DNA of 64,000 bases, taken from the NCBI GenBank assembly GCA_963662175.1, contig OY759220.1, positions 42,504,136 to 42,568,135 on the forward strand, in the 5' to 3' direction. Made by a program: the position numbers and the translations under genes. The notes under the pieces were generated by a model. That model was not told where the DNA came from. It saw nothing but the letters and a program-made list of their open reading frames with translations, and did not search any database. Shown piece by piece: positions 21,787 to 32,025 of the stretch. The stretch comes from Aradus depressus. Its lineage: Eukaryota; Arthropoda; Insecta; Hemiptera; Aradidae. Position 1 is the first letter of the stretch. Every line of letters starts with the position of its first letter.

Positions 21787-22290
21787 TTTTTTAAAAATTT
21801 ATAAATAGATATTCACAACTGTATAAATAATATATACAACTAGCAAATTTGCAAAAAGAGTAAAATATGGCATTGTCAAAATGTCAAGAGGGGAGAAATC
21901 ACCCAATGGTGACACTCCCTAGACACTGAGTTGGATTCATTTATATATAACTGACTGTCACTGCTGCTACTGAAGAGATCGAGACCATTAGCGCTGAAGA
22001 CGTTGTTGGAGAAGTGTGGCTGAATGGAGGACACGGACTAGAGGATTACTATGGTAACTCAGGGAGGAGAAAAATGTTGTACTTGGATTTAGGTACTTCG
22101 GTGACGTAGGGAATACAAAGGTCAGTATGGAGGGTCTTGGAGACGTAGTAAGGAGCGAAGGATATTGGATTAAAGGGATTTGATGAGCTACAGATTGGAA
22201 ACCTTCGCAGAACACCAGAGTTCAAGTCCGTAAGTCCACATCTGTTTCAACGCTGCTTTGTATCCAATGGAAGGAATTAACATTTACTAA
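21787..22290 (-). pseudogene. Jockey-type LINE 3' fragment (same family as 9516)
   Basis: The minus strand reads MWTYGLELW near 22250, then a damaged RT C-terminus, and ends with the 3' UTR (GTGACACTCCCTAG-type text in reverse, A-rich tail near 21790). It matches the 9516-10237 copy over the tail. Frames are broken. It sits in the large intron, just downstream of the lectin exon donor. Confidence 0.7.
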
Positions 22291-22336
22291 TATGAATATG
22301 TATATAACATTAAGTTTCATAAAACAATTAAATTAC

Positions 22337-22452
22337 CTTGTTCTCTTTGCATATTTTGTTGGCGGTGTTCCAAGAGACCTCTGGATAGCTGACGACCAGG
22401 TAACAACTGTTGTTGAACATCCAGAGCTTGTCGTTTCCACACTCGGGCCACG
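22337..22452 (-). CDS. Host gene exon: N-terminal part of a C-type lectin domain
   Basis: Second visible exon of the minus-strand host gene, 116 nt, after a 274-nt intron. It reads about 38 residues: WPECGNDKLW, NNSCYLVVSYPEVSW, NTANKICKENK. This is the start of a C-type lectin domain, with its first Cys pair, the strand C-Y-x-V and the helix W-x-x-A-x-x-x-C. Acceptor TTTGTACAG (plus 22453-22454) and donor AAG|GTAATT (plus 22335-22336) are clean. The two leading bases complete the codon left open by the CUB exon, and the exon ends in phase 0. Whether the domain binds sugar cannot be judged, because the Ca-binding loop is not in the visible exons. Confidence 0.85.
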
Positions 22453-22518
22453 CTGTACAAACAACAATGAGACAATGAACAACAATGGCACTTGAAACCA
22501 GAGAGCCTTCATAAGTTT

Positions 22519-22582
22519 ACCAGGTAACAACTGTTGCTGAACAGCGCTTTTCGTTCCCACACCCTGTACGAACAACAATGAA
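22519..22582 (-). pseudogene. Partial duplicate of the lectin exon inside the adjacent intron
   Basis: Lies in the 274-nt intron between the CUB and lectin exons. It repeats the acceptor-proximal half of exon 22337-22452 plus its intronic flank (compare plus 22402-22475). The copy keeps an AG acceptor after GTTCGTAC and the stretch coding SNSCYLV, then diverges within the next codons. Several bases are deleted in the middle, so it does not encode the original W-P-E-C-G-N-D segment. It looks like a small tandem duplication followed by decay. Confidence 0.7.
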
Positions 22583-22726
22583 CAGTGTTCATGCTTTGCA
22601 CATACTAAGTCCGCCGTACTCTGTACATTTGGGTGAAAATGTCCTTTCCTGGCATCCCTGTCATACTTCTTCCCCTGTTCGTATCTTATAACAATATTTT
22701 TTCGAGTTATGTCCAAATTTCCTTAC

Positions 22727-22908
22727 CATGGCCCATGGAGATCCTGGCTTTGAACCCGTCAAAGTGATGACTGTAGTCGGAAACAAACTTTATTTGAACT
22801 TTAGGTCCTACGTAGACTTCTCGGAGAAGTTTGAGACGATCCGACCAATCACCGCAAAGCTTCCGGCTCCCGTTAGCACCCGAGACTTCCACAAAGTCGT
22901 AACTGCAT
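22727..22908 (-). CDS. Host gene exon: C-terminal half of a CUB domain
   Basis: Internal exon of a host gene on the minus strand. It reads about 60 residues beginning CSYDFVEV, then LCGDWSDRLKLL, VQIKFVSDYSHH and FDGFKARISM. This is the second half of a CUB domain: the Cys-x-Tyr-Asp-Phe-Val-Glu-Val strand, the paired Leu-Cys-Gly, and the conserved F-x-S-D-x-S-x-x-x-x-G-F-x-A core. CUB domains are extracellular modules of secreted or membrane proteins. The exon is bounded by a consensus acceptor (TTTCAG, plus 22909-22910) and donor (GTAAGG, plus 22725-22726). It is 182 nt, starts with one base of a split codon and ends with one, which matches the two-base start of the next exon at 22452. The first half of the domain should lie in an upstream exon at higher coordinates, which I did not find. 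The full protein cannot be named. Confidence 0.85.
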
Positions 22909-22999
22909 CTGAAACACCAATCAAATCAATTCAGTTAACGGAGGATTAACTTTAAATTTGCTGGCAACACTCAACAAGAGATTGATACTTAAACCTCCC

Positions 23000-23740
23000 A
23001 GGGTAACATGCTGAAACTAATTATTTCCCAAATTAAGATATATACATATTTATGATCAAATTCTATTTATCAAGGCTACACCTAGAGCAGGTCTCTCTGC
23101 CATGTCCGCTTGCGCTTGAGGCGTCTTGGTGGATATGTAGGGAGAGTGAGGATAATGCTGAATAAGCGGATTGGCGTGATGATGGATTTTGTAGGGAAAA
23201 TTTTGATATCGTGTCCTTATAACAGAGGGTACAAATGGAATGTTGAGGTCGTTATGCAATGTGAGATTGGAAACGTAAAATGGTGCATCGGAAATGTGGC
23301 GTAGTATAATGGACTGCAGTGACTGAAGACGTTGTATGTTTGATTTTTTGGCTGATCCCCACATCTCGATACCGAGATAGTCTTAATGGGTTTTAGTATG
23401 GCGTTGTATATATGTAGTTTGTTCTCAAGCGATAATGCCAATAGTCGTCCGATGATTGATTTCAGTCGTCCAAATCCTCATTTGAGGACTGTTCGTTTCA
23501 GTCTGATGTGGATGGTCCAAGTTAAACGTCTGTCTAAACGAAGTCCTAGATATCAGTGTCGGATGCAGTAATGGGCTGGTTGTTAATGTAAACTGGTGGA
23601 CAAGTGTTGTGTCTGAGTTGTCTCTATTCATTGTTATTCTCCATTTGTTGGCCCAATCTGTTAGCTGGTGTAAATTTTCTCTTAAATATGTTCTTCTGTT
23701 AGGAAAAGCTAAAAATAGCTTCAAAACATTTTTAAATTTT
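23000..23740 (-). pseudogene. Jockey-type LINE RT fragment (second family)
   Basis: Frame-shifted RT C-terminus on the minus strand. Readable blocks are HQLTDWANKWRITMN (about 23650), ALSLENKLHIYNAILKPI (about 23410) and GSAKKSNIQRLQSLQS, then DAPFYVSNLTLHNDLNIPF (23056-23364). These match the open copy at 63030-64000, which shows that this one has suffered at least two frameshifts. Its 3' end lies just upstream of the CUB exon in transcript order. Confidence 0.8.
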
Positions 23741-23744
23741 TTTT

Positions 23745-24055
23745 AATCCGTTAAGCCGATATCGTTCAAAGACAGGTTATGTTCTCATTGGGTTTTGACT
23801 TTAAATATGAAATTTCATATCGATACATTCATTATCGAAAAGCAATAGGTGCCGTCATTAGAAGGTTCTGGATTCACATATAAATTTTCTTGTCAATATA
23901 TTGATTCTATCGGAGTTATCGTGTTCATAGAAGCACATAATTTTTTTTTCCATATTTGTAACTTCCAAATTTGGAGGTCGGAAAACATGAAATTCCGTTG
24001 AAAACTCTGTATCGAATTTTGGTTACATAACTTCCCCTATACTTCGTACATCTGC
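23745..24055 (-). repeat. ACTTCCCC repeat, left-end half (reverse)
   Basis: Ends with AACTTCCCCTATACTTCGTA. It is followed at once by a SINE. Confidence 0.7.
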
Positions 24056-24063
24056 TACATTAC

Positions 24064-24283
24064 ATCAAGAACATGGGTTCGAAACCCGACCGAGGCCCTT
24101 AGTTTATTTTATCTGGGAGGTAGGAGGTAGGAATAAAAATTTAGGGTAGGCAAAATTTAGGACTCCCACAGTAGAGTCGGGCTCATGTCCACCAGAGTGA
24201 CGAAAGAGCACTCTGGTAGTAGGCGATATGACCTCGTAGTTAAAGCCCGGGCATGAGTCATAAAACCTAACCTAACCTGCTAT
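24064..24283 (+). mobile_element. SINE copy with internal deletion
   Basis: Box B GGTTCGAAACCC at 24077, then a jump over the core to the GGAATAAAAATTTAGGGTAG segment and a perfect 3' end with AACCTAACCTAACC. Confidence 0.85.
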
Positions 24284-25080
24284 ATTACAAAAACTCCATC
24301 TTAAATTTAAATTTTATTTTAATTTATTTTCTAAATATAATGCTCTAGGTCTGTACAAAAAAACAAAATTGTTTATGAACAACCAAAAACATTTGAATAC
24401 CTTCCCTGTGGACATAACTCTAAATCACATACAAAATCACTCATAATAATTGAACAATTATTGTTCCTTTTCAATTGTGTTTAAATAACAATAACAAATC
24501 ATGTTCAAATATAAAAAAAAAATAGTGATTTTTGGTTAAATTGAATTTAGGGCAAGTGTTTAAACGATGGACTAAGGGAAGAATGGGGAGTGTGAGGCTG
24601 TGTGGCTGGACTCTGGCATGTTTTAGGGCCAGTAAATGCTCTCTGCAGGGAGAGACTGGAAACTACCTGTTGCTTATGTAAATCCACTTCTCTCTCATAT
24701 CTTCTCCCTCCCTTCTCATCGTAAGGACCATACTTACATTCAACAGTTAACTAGAGCCACCCCTCTCAAACCTCATCACACTTTATAGGAGGCTGCTTCA
24801 CTTTGAGGGGGATGATCGGTGATTCGGCCTATTCTTTCTAATAAGAAATAAAAAAAAGGTCCAAAAATAAAAGTTTTTCTTTTTAGTAAACTTTTGATTG
24901 GTAAAGAGTTTCGGAGAATTAAAATTAAGCACAAACCAACATAGAATTGTTAGATTTACATTTTATTAAATACTGAATTAATACAATATAATAATTCGAT
25001 TTTATAAAGGAGGTAGAAAGCGTTATTTTCAAATATTTTAACCTATTTAAGTGCCAGTTGGTGTACAATATCTTTAGTTA
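24284..25080. other. Unassigned DNA
   Basis: 24560-24830 resembles 16040-16390 in short stretches (GGGGAGTGTGAGGCTG, TAATAAGAAATAAAAAAA-type text) and may be a diverged copy of one element. Rest unassigned. Confidence 0.3.
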
Positions 25081-25137
25081 GCCCGTCTTTTGCTAACACA
25101 CAAATAATAGATTTGATGGTTTCCCCACACATGAAAT

Positions 25138-25930
25138 TTAAGTATGTGTTAGAGGCGTCCGTGGCATCCGGGTTGGATAACATGTCGTCAAAATAATTGC
25201 GTCTTTGTCATACATACAACCGTTGTCGGCTTTGATGACGATTTGACAGTTGTCATTTCTTAATTGTGGTAACACTCTTTTAAACAATTGAATAAGTTGA
25301 TTATGATTTTCCAAAAAATCTTCCAACAATAACACAATTGCTCTCTTCTGCTTGTTCGATGAAATTATACTGGCACCGAGTTGTCACGCGTTCTTCACAA
25401 CTACCCATAAAATAGATTTGGAGAAACTTCGGATCATTATCAGCCCGTCATCCAGTGGCATGTCTAGCCCGGTCAACCGTAGCCGTGTATCACTAACGGA
25501 CCGCGTGTGTTTTTACGCGTTTTAGAATTTTAAATAATTTTAGAATTATTAACATTATAATTATTAAAAATAATAATACACAGCACAATTATAAAACGGA
25601 TATACGAAGGATTAAAAACACAATGGTTATGTCGTAAACATAAACACATATGATGTGGAATAGATCGTAGCGTCAAGAAATCTAAACACGGTTCCATCTA
25701 CTGGTTGTTTACACAACCTAGATAGCAAAAGATGTTGAAGTGTTGTCGTTAAATTAAATTACACCGCCATCTGTTAGAAGCCGAGAGAGGAATCGAGATG
25801 AAAACTATCCTATCTTTTAAGTTGGACCAAATTACACACAGTAAGCCAAATTTCATAAAAATTGGTTAAATAGTTCCGGAGTTTATCCCGGACAAACATT
25901 GTGACACGAGATTTATATATATATATAAGA
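25138..25930 (-). mobile_element. 5' end of an autonomous-type Helitron with a Rep-helicase fragment
   Basis: On the minus strand the element starts TCTTATATATATATATAAAT after an A (plus 25929-25930), a typical Helitron 5' end. Farther in, two frames encode DPKFLQIYFMGSCEERVTTR and, after one frameshift, LLLEDFLENHNQLIQLFKRV and NDNCQIVIKADN. This resembles the region ahead of the helicase in animal Helitron Rep-Hel proteins (FLQIYF...RC...NQL...FK...V-I-x-A-D). Most of Rep and all helicase motifs are missing, so it is a dead fragment. No 3' CTAG end was identified. Confidence 0.55.
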
Positions 25931-25946
25931 TGAATAAAATATATAT

Positions 25947-26425
25947 ACAGGGTGTCCAAAAAGTATGGAAACGGTCGAATATCACGAAAATTTCAGGTCC
26001 AAATTCAAAAACAAAAAAACACGTGTCCAACATTTTTTCAAAAGCTATTTAACGACACCAATATTGACCCCCCCACCCCACCCCCTGTGGGTGAGGCAGG
26101 GGGCAACTTTGGAAAGTTGAATGGGAACCCATATTTTTTATTGCAGATTCGGGTTTCTTGCATCAAAATACGTAAGTTTTGTTCGAAACATTTTTCGAAA
26201 TTATTGATAAAAAGTACTCAAATTTCGAAAATTAAAACGTGTCCAAAAAGTATGGAAACGGTCCAATTTCACGAAAATTTCAGGTCCGAATGCAAAAACA
26301 AAAAACACGTGTCCAATATTTTTTCAAAAGCTATTTAACGACACCAATATCGACCCCCCACACCCCATCCCCTGTGGGTGAGGCAGGGGGCAACTTTGAA
26401 AAGTTAAACTGGATTAATAACGGGA
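25947..26425 (+). repeat. Direct repeat of a transposon-like block (about 285 bp)
   Basis: CAGGGTGTCCAAAAAGTATG opens the first block. The second starts at 26239 with the same TGTCCAAAAAGTATGGAAAC. Both contain a C-rich segment and CTGTGGGTGAGGCAGGGGG. A third, inverted copy lies at 27010-27175. Probably ends of one DNA transposon family; no transposase seen. Confidence 0.55.
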
Positions 26426-26540
26426 TTAAATAATGTAGACAAAACATTATGTTATGAAGTAAGATTGGGACACGTCAAGTAGTTGAAGGTCATCAGTTTG
26501 AACATCTTATTAATTAAGGAACCCGCCGTTATTACCTACG

Positions 26541-26939
26541 TGGTGAGAGGCAAGGGGCCTCACCTTAAACAAGCACCCCGACGGTGAGAGGCAAGGGGCT
26601 TCACCTTAAACAGACACCCCGACGGTGAGAGGCAAGGGGCTTCACCTTAAACAAGCACCCCCGACGGTGAGAGGCAAGGGGCTTCACCTTAAACAGGCAC
26701 CCCGACGGTGAGAGGCAAGGGGCTTCACCTTAAACAAGCACCCCGACGGTGAGAGGCAAGGGGCCTCACCTTAAACAAGCACCCCGACGGTGAGAGGCAA
26801 GGGGCTTCACCTTAAACAAGCACCCCGACGGTGAGAGGCAAGGGGCCTCACCTTAAACAAGCACCCCGACGGTGAGAGGCAAGGGGCTTCACCTTAAACA
26901 AGCACCCCGACGGTGAGAGACAAGGGGCCTCCACCTTAA
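26541..26939 (+). repeat. 41-bp minisatellite
   Basis: Nine to ten units starting GGTGAGAGGCAAGGGGCTTC, each ending ACAAGCACCCCGAC. GGTGA and TCACC within the unit can pair as a hairpin. It lies between direct and inverted copies of the neighbouring transposon-like block. Confidence 0.9.
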
Positions 26940-27009
26940 GAGGTTTTTCCTCTTGACATCGGGAAAAAAACCTTATCATTACGATTACGACATGATCTGA
27001 TGCAAATCG

Positions 27010-27130
27010 AGAGGAATGTTTCGAACAAAACTTACGTATTTTGATGCAAGAAACCCGAATCTGCAATAAAAAATAGGGGTTCCCGTTTAATTTTTCAAAG
27101 TTGCCCCTTGCCCCACCCACAGGGGGTGGG

Positions 27131-27172
<42 letters not shown>

Positions 27173-27175
27173 CGA
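27010..27175 (-). repeat. Inverted copy of the transposon-like block, with poly-G
   Basis: TTGATGCAAGAAACCCGAAT and its flanks are the reverse complement of 26140-26200. A 39-base G run (27133-27171) sits in the C/G-rich segment. Confidence 0.6.
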
Positions 27176-27376
27176 TTTTGGGGGGGCAGAGCAAAAAACC
27201 AAGATAAAAATTGTTTTAAACTAAAAAAATCATTTTTATTAAATATGGATTGCTTGCAAGTTACCAATAGGATCTTCAAATTTCCCGTGCGTCTGATTCC
27301 TAAATCAGCAATCAGCTGTTACATAAATGTACATGTACAAAACAAGTCATAATACATTTATTTAAATATATATGTT

Positions 27377-27418
27377 AGGGTGATGTGACCGACCCCCCCT
27401 CAGGGGGTCAGGGGCACC

Positions 27419-27455
<37 letters not shown>
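27377..27455 (+). mobile_element. Short hairpin unit with poly-A tail (copy 1)
   Basis: AGGGTGATGTGACCGACCCC, then CAGGGGGTCAGGGGCACCCT, then about 35 A. GACC and GGTC arms and AGGGTG/CACCCT pair. The same unit with a shorter A run is at 57764-57825. Confidence 0.55.
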
Positions 27456-27457
<2 letters not shown>

Positions 27458-28469
27458 ATTTAAATATATATGAATTCGATCATTTCATTTCCTCGTTCAA
27501 AATCGTCATTTATGTTATACTTTATACTCTTAAAGCTGATCTTACATGCGCAGTAAAAATGCAAAGCGCAGCAGCAGCAAATGCACGCTATTGGATGTGA
27601 GTAATTTAATTCTAAAAGCACAGAAACCACAGCGTGCATTTGCTGCTAAGTTGTTACCTCAGGGGGAGCTTCTAGAGGTGCGAGTCTCCCAAATTAATAA
27701 CAAAAAGTCTGCATCGCTAACCACGGAAACTGCGGGCTGCGCCCACGGGAGTCTACACCCCCAACCTCCTAGCCCAACTTTGCCCCCCCCCCCCCCCCGC
27801 TAAAAATTCTGGCTACGCCCCTATATATATATATACTAATCCCCAAACTATATATTTTGTACAAATCCAGAAATATGTCCTTTATTCTTACCCAGTAAAA
27901 GTTATGTCATTACATATACAAAAAAAAAATTATAATAATAAAAACAGTTTAATGCTTGAGAAAACAAGAAAAAAAGACCATATTTTTGAAAAAAGTAACT
28001 AACTGGAGACAGGTTAATTTTTTTTGGATATTTGGGAAATATTATGTACCTACCTACTGAGAAACGGAAAAAAAATCACAAAGCACAATTTGATATTCAA
28101 GAAAACAGGGATGAACCTGATTTTTGAAAGGTTACCTAACAGGAGACATACAGTAAAATTTTGGAGTGAGGGCAATTCTTTGAAAATACGTCTCGAAAAA
28201 AAAAAAAAAAAAAAAACTCAAAGCAAAATTTGTGCCCTTAGAAAACAGGAATAGACCAGATTTTGTTTTGAGAAGTGAGCTAACTCAGACCACGGTAATT
28301 TGGAGATTAGGAACTTCATATGAAACGTTCAAAACGTTCATGTACATAAAAACAGGTTGTGCATCATTAATTATGCACAATAAAAAAAAAAAACAGACGA
28401 AGTGAAAGTGTTTTTAGGTTTAAAAAAGTATTTTCTCATATGAATAGAAAGCAAAATATTTTGGTAAGG
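27456..28469. other. Unassigned, with a DNA-transposon-like end
   Basis: GGCTACGCCCCTATATA at about 27811 looks like the end of a hAT- or mariner-like element (GGGGCGTAGCC in reverse), preceded by a C run. An AGCAGCAAATGCACGCT inverted pair lies at 27571-27653. The rest is A-rich. Confidence 0.35.
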
Positions 28470-28658
28470 GCCATGGTGGCCGTGCGGGCTAGAGCGTAGG
28501 GCCTTGGTCGCATGGTCTCACCATGGTTTGCTGGTTCGAAACCCGTCCGGGAGTGAGTTTTATTTTATAGATAGAACTCCCTCCCAGGGCTGGATGTCGT
28601 AAATAACTAGTTAACACAGTGAACATTGCATGGATCGTACAGCAAAAAAAAAAAAAAC
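28470..28658 (+). mobile_element. Second tRNA-derived SINE type with poly-A tail
   Basis: The head GGTGGCCGTGCGGGCTAGAG resembles the D-arm/box A of Leu- or Ser-type tRNA, and box B GGTTCGAAACCC follows at 28533. The body is about 90 bp and ends in a 14-base A run. Unlike the main SINE it has no CCTAA tail. One copy seen. Confidence 0.65.
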
Positions 28659-28962
28659 ACATTTAAATAAATGAAAATGAAAAATCCTTTTCTAATTGGA
28701 AATCCACAGAGAAGCTGTTATACCTGGAATAAAAAGACCAGAAATATATGTTTTTCATATATGAAGTAATTTCAATTTTTTTTTTTACACAGATAGATTC
28801 GTTACGAACAATAGATTTGAAGTTAGTAACTAAAAACAGGGGCTCATTGAAAAGATGTAATGATTTGGAACCCGTTTTTTGTATAGTAATAGAATCTGAA
28901 AAGGTAATCAAAATATCTATGTACGGTCATAAAGGTAAAGAAAATTGACATAATATATAGAG

Positions 28963-29017
28963 GGTGCCTGGAGCTCAGTGGTATGCGTGCTTGCTTACTG
29001 AGCTCAAGGTCGCAGAG
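28963..29017 (+). mobile_element. SINE head fragment
   Basis: GGTGCCTGGAGCTCAGTGGT and CTTACTGAGCTCAAGGTCGC, then unrelated DNA. Confidence 0.65.
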
Positions 29018-29390
29018 AGGGATGTACTTATAGATATACATTTGAACCCCACCCCTAAATCCTGTTCAGGGGATGTTAATGGAAACATGGTGGTCGTTTT
29101 CTGTAGGTTCTTCTTACCAACCGAAAAGAGACCATGAACTCATTTCTAATTAACATCCGCTAAAAAGACCTCAAAAATTGTCAATCAAAGAGAATTCATT
29201 ACGTTAAAAAAAAAAAAATGAGATGGGGGAAATTGACTCTTTTGTCAACGTCGGGAGTGTCATTAATAATTCGGAGGGGGATAATTAAAATAGGATCTGT
29301 AATGAAGACAAAGCACGTAAGGACGTCATTCTTTGGGAAAGGAGGACAGAAATAAACCAGCTGACAAAAAGTCATAAACGGCAATGTTCT
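29018..29390. other. No feature recognised
   Basis: Short possibly unique stretch. Open frames on the minus strand are not recognisable. Confidence 0.4.
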
Positions 29391-29514
29391 CCCTCTGTTC
29401 CCTTCGGCAGATTTTGCGGAAAATTTGTGTTGTCCTTATGGGGGGTTTGAATTCAAAATTTGAATATAATATATGAATATTTAATATAAAAGTTCATGTC
29501 GATACATCATGATG
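29391..29514 (-). repeat. ACTTCCCC repeat split by a LINE end
   Basis: Module text (CCCTTCGGCAGATTTTGCGG, TTCATGTCGATACATCAT) continued at 30204-30445. Confidence 0.6.
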
Positions 29515-30203
29515 TTCATGTTAGAGGAAACCCTTTACACGGAAACGGAATTTTATTCTCACTGTTCAAAAAGAATAATATAATCACAATAAAGAATCGT
29601 GTTTCATATCCAAAATCATTATTTGATACAAAGCTTTCATTTTTATATTTTGGGCAGAGTTCCTCCACACCTTAAAAGTCAGTCCAATGTACGTTATTGT
29701 TTTATTTATTCACTTATATATATTTTTTTATTTAGACATTTTTATACATTCATTTTAGTTAATATATTATTTTTCATATATTGTTATAGTTACATTGTTT
29801 TCTTTCTTTTCTATATCTCGCCACATTGGGACCTGATGATGGGACGTAAGAACGTCCCGTAACATCTTTGGGGGATAAAGACACATCCGAAGAGTTTTTT
29901 TTGAAAAATAGTTATCTTAATTTGTATTAAATTGAAAAATGTGTCTACTTTTTATGAACGTATGTATCTTGTATTATTGTTATTATTATTTTTTATGTAC
30001 TCATATATTTTTAAGTATTTATTTGTACAGTTTTTATTAATTTCATTTTACTTTTTTAATGGTTTTTATGTTACTACTAATCATAGATGTGTTAGACTCA
30101 AGTAGTTATGTATCTAATTTATAAGCTATCTTAATGTATAAATTCATTTGACGTATCCTATTACCATGTATTGGTTTAACGGAAATAAATTATTATTATT
30201 ATC
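29515..30203 (+). pseudogene. LINE 3' fragment (second copy of 16612)
   Basis: Starts ATGTTCATGTTAGAGGAAAC, matching 16711 onward. Same 3' UTR, with the hammerhead-like CTGATGA at 29833 and GGGACG/CGTCCC stem, but GAAA has become GTAA. Ends TAACGGAAATAAATTATTAT. ATCAT at both edges is a possible 5-bp target duplication. Confidence 0.65.
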
Positions 30204-30445
30204 ATTACATTGGCAGTTATTGGGGTTTTGTGTTAAGCCTCCCCTAATCTCCCTCTCCCTCTTGGCCGATTTGGCTGAAAATCAATAGATGTCGTCGTTA
30301 TGTGGTTTTTAATACACATATAAAATTTCTTGTAGATAGATTCATTCTATCGAGAGTTATGTGCACAGATCCACGAAATTGTTATGAAATTTGAAACCGA
30401 TTACGTAACTTCTCCTATATTTCATATAGTTGGGGAAGTTATAGT
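30204..30445 (-). repeat. ACTTCCCC repeat, continuation after LINE
   Basis: CATTACATTGGCAGTTATTG to TTCATATAGTTGGGGAAGTT at the left end. Confidence 0.65.
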
Positions 30446-30465
30446 CTATATTTATTTATTTTATA

Positions 30466-30805
30466 CTTTAGGTTTTATGACTCATGCCCGGGCTTTAACT
30501 ACAAGGTCATATCGCCTACTACCAGAACGCTCTTTCGTCACTCTGGTGGACATGAACCCGACTCTACTGTGGGAGTCCTAAATTTTGCCTACCCTAAATT
30601 TTTATTCACCTAGGGCAGGGGTCTTTTAGTACGTGACATCGTACAGGCTCGGGACCATCGCTTAACGTCCCATCGGAAGGACAGAGTGCTTAAGTAAATT
30701 TTACCTTCCAGATAAAATTAACTAAGAGCCTCGGTCGTGTTTCGAACCCACGATCTTGAGCTCAGAAGGCAAGCACGCATATCTCTGAGCTACCGGCGCC
30801 CTCTT
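30466..30805 (-). mobile_element. Full-length SINE without the TTAGG tail
   Basis: TTTAGGTTTTATGACTCATG through the whole body to the head GAGCTACCGGCGCCCTC, with box B reading GTTTCGAACCC in reverse. Confidence 0.85.
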
Positions 30806-31330
30806 TTTTTTAAATAAAATTTTAAAGAGGTGAGAAAAATATATAGGTACTGAAAATATAAAATTTATGTAAACATGTGAGAAAAAAACTGTAATAATAA
30901 AATAAATATATATAATATATATATATTTTCTCTATTAATGTTTTTTTCTTCTCTTGCTCCTCCCCACTTTTTCCACCCAGTCCTGGCCGCCCTGCCCAGC
31001 TAAATGGCCTATCCGGGACCCTCAATGTACCACTATTAATCTTCTCTTGTGTTCAAAATGGATTCTTTCAAGTTTGTGTCCAACAAATATAAAACCCTAT
31101 CTGATGCCTGACCATAAATAAGATCAACTCTGATGGGGTGGGTTGTCCTCTAAAAGTTTGTCCATTATGCCCCGTCCTATCCGATGTGGAACAGCCAATA
31201 GTTGCCATTACTAGTCACCACTGTCTACTGTACTCGTTGCTCACTATACTCCTTGCTTTCTATACTCCTTGTGTACTATACTCCTTATCTATTATACTAT
31301 GTAGGTTTTTGCCAATATGTTTTTTTTAAT
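30806..31330. other. No gene recognised
   Basis: AT-rich, then a short imperfect repeat of CTATACTCCTTG at 31230-31300. Confidence 0.4.
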
Positions 31331-31349
31331 TTTTTTATTATTATTATTT

Positions 31350-32025
31350 TTAATAGGTGGAATCTTGGAATAAACACTGCAAAAACGATGGCCAAGTTTT
31401 CACTCTTCGAAGGAGTTCCCTTGGACACACACACACAGATTCGAATCAACAATTACCTCATACCCTGGACACCTTATCAAGTACCTTGGAGTACATTTCG
31501 ACACTAGACTGACATGGAAGACACACATACATAGAAAACTAACACAAGCATACACTCGACTATCACAACTATACCCACTACTGAACAGACGTACACCACT
31601 CAGACACAAATGCTGCACACTACTATACACAGCCTTGTTACGACCACTCATCACCTATGCATCACCCATTTGGCAAGGTGCAAGCAAAACTCATCAAGAC
31701 AAACTTCGAAGGTTTTAAAACACGGTTTGGCAGTGGGCGCACTTTGGTTCGTCCGGAATCAGCAGATTCGAAGGGAAGTAGACATCCCGGACATCGAGGC
31801 ATTCATCGCCAACGTGACCCGGGTCTATCATGAAAACCTCATCCTGGTGCCTGGAGCCCAGTTCAAGTTGGGAGAACCAACACCAGATAGGAGGCTCAAA
31901 CCTCGTCTCTACCAACATTTTGTCAACTATCCATGAACTTTTGATTTTTTTTTTAAATTTAAATATTACCTTTTAATGTTTTCAATTTTGTGTATAGCAC
32001 CAACTTGTGCTGATCCAATAAAATG
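31350..32025 (+). pseudogene. Jockey-type LINE RT C-terminus (third family)
   Basis: From about 31462 one frame encodes KYLGVHFDTRLTWKTHIH, TRLSQLYPLLNRRTPL and LLRPLITYASPIWQGA, a Jockey-superfamily RT thumb. After a frameshift near 31700 another frame gives WFVRNQQIRREVDIPDIEAF and stops at 31936. A short 3' UTR ends with AATAAA (32018-32023) and T/A runs. The catalytic core is absent. Confidence 0.8.

Larger units (their letters stand above)
7537..22336 (-). other. 14.8-kb intron of the CUB/C-type-lectin gene
   Basis: Inferred from two exons that join in frame and continue one domain. It holds SINEs, an interrupted Helitron, Jockey and LINE 3' fragments, ACTTCCCC repeats, a nested DNA transposon and a fold-back. 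This is unlike the neighbouring 274-nt intron, which has only a local duplication. Confidence 0.75.

Noticed and set aside
22728..22949. Plus-strand 73-codon frame over the CUB exon
   Set aside because: Shadow of the minus-strand exon, which has splice sites and domain motifs.
26541..26939. CRISPR-like array
   Set aside because: Units are contiguous tandem repeats with no unique spacers, in a eukaryotic context.
27101..27175. Gly-rich or Pro-rich protein frames
   Set aside because: Produced by the 39-base G run.
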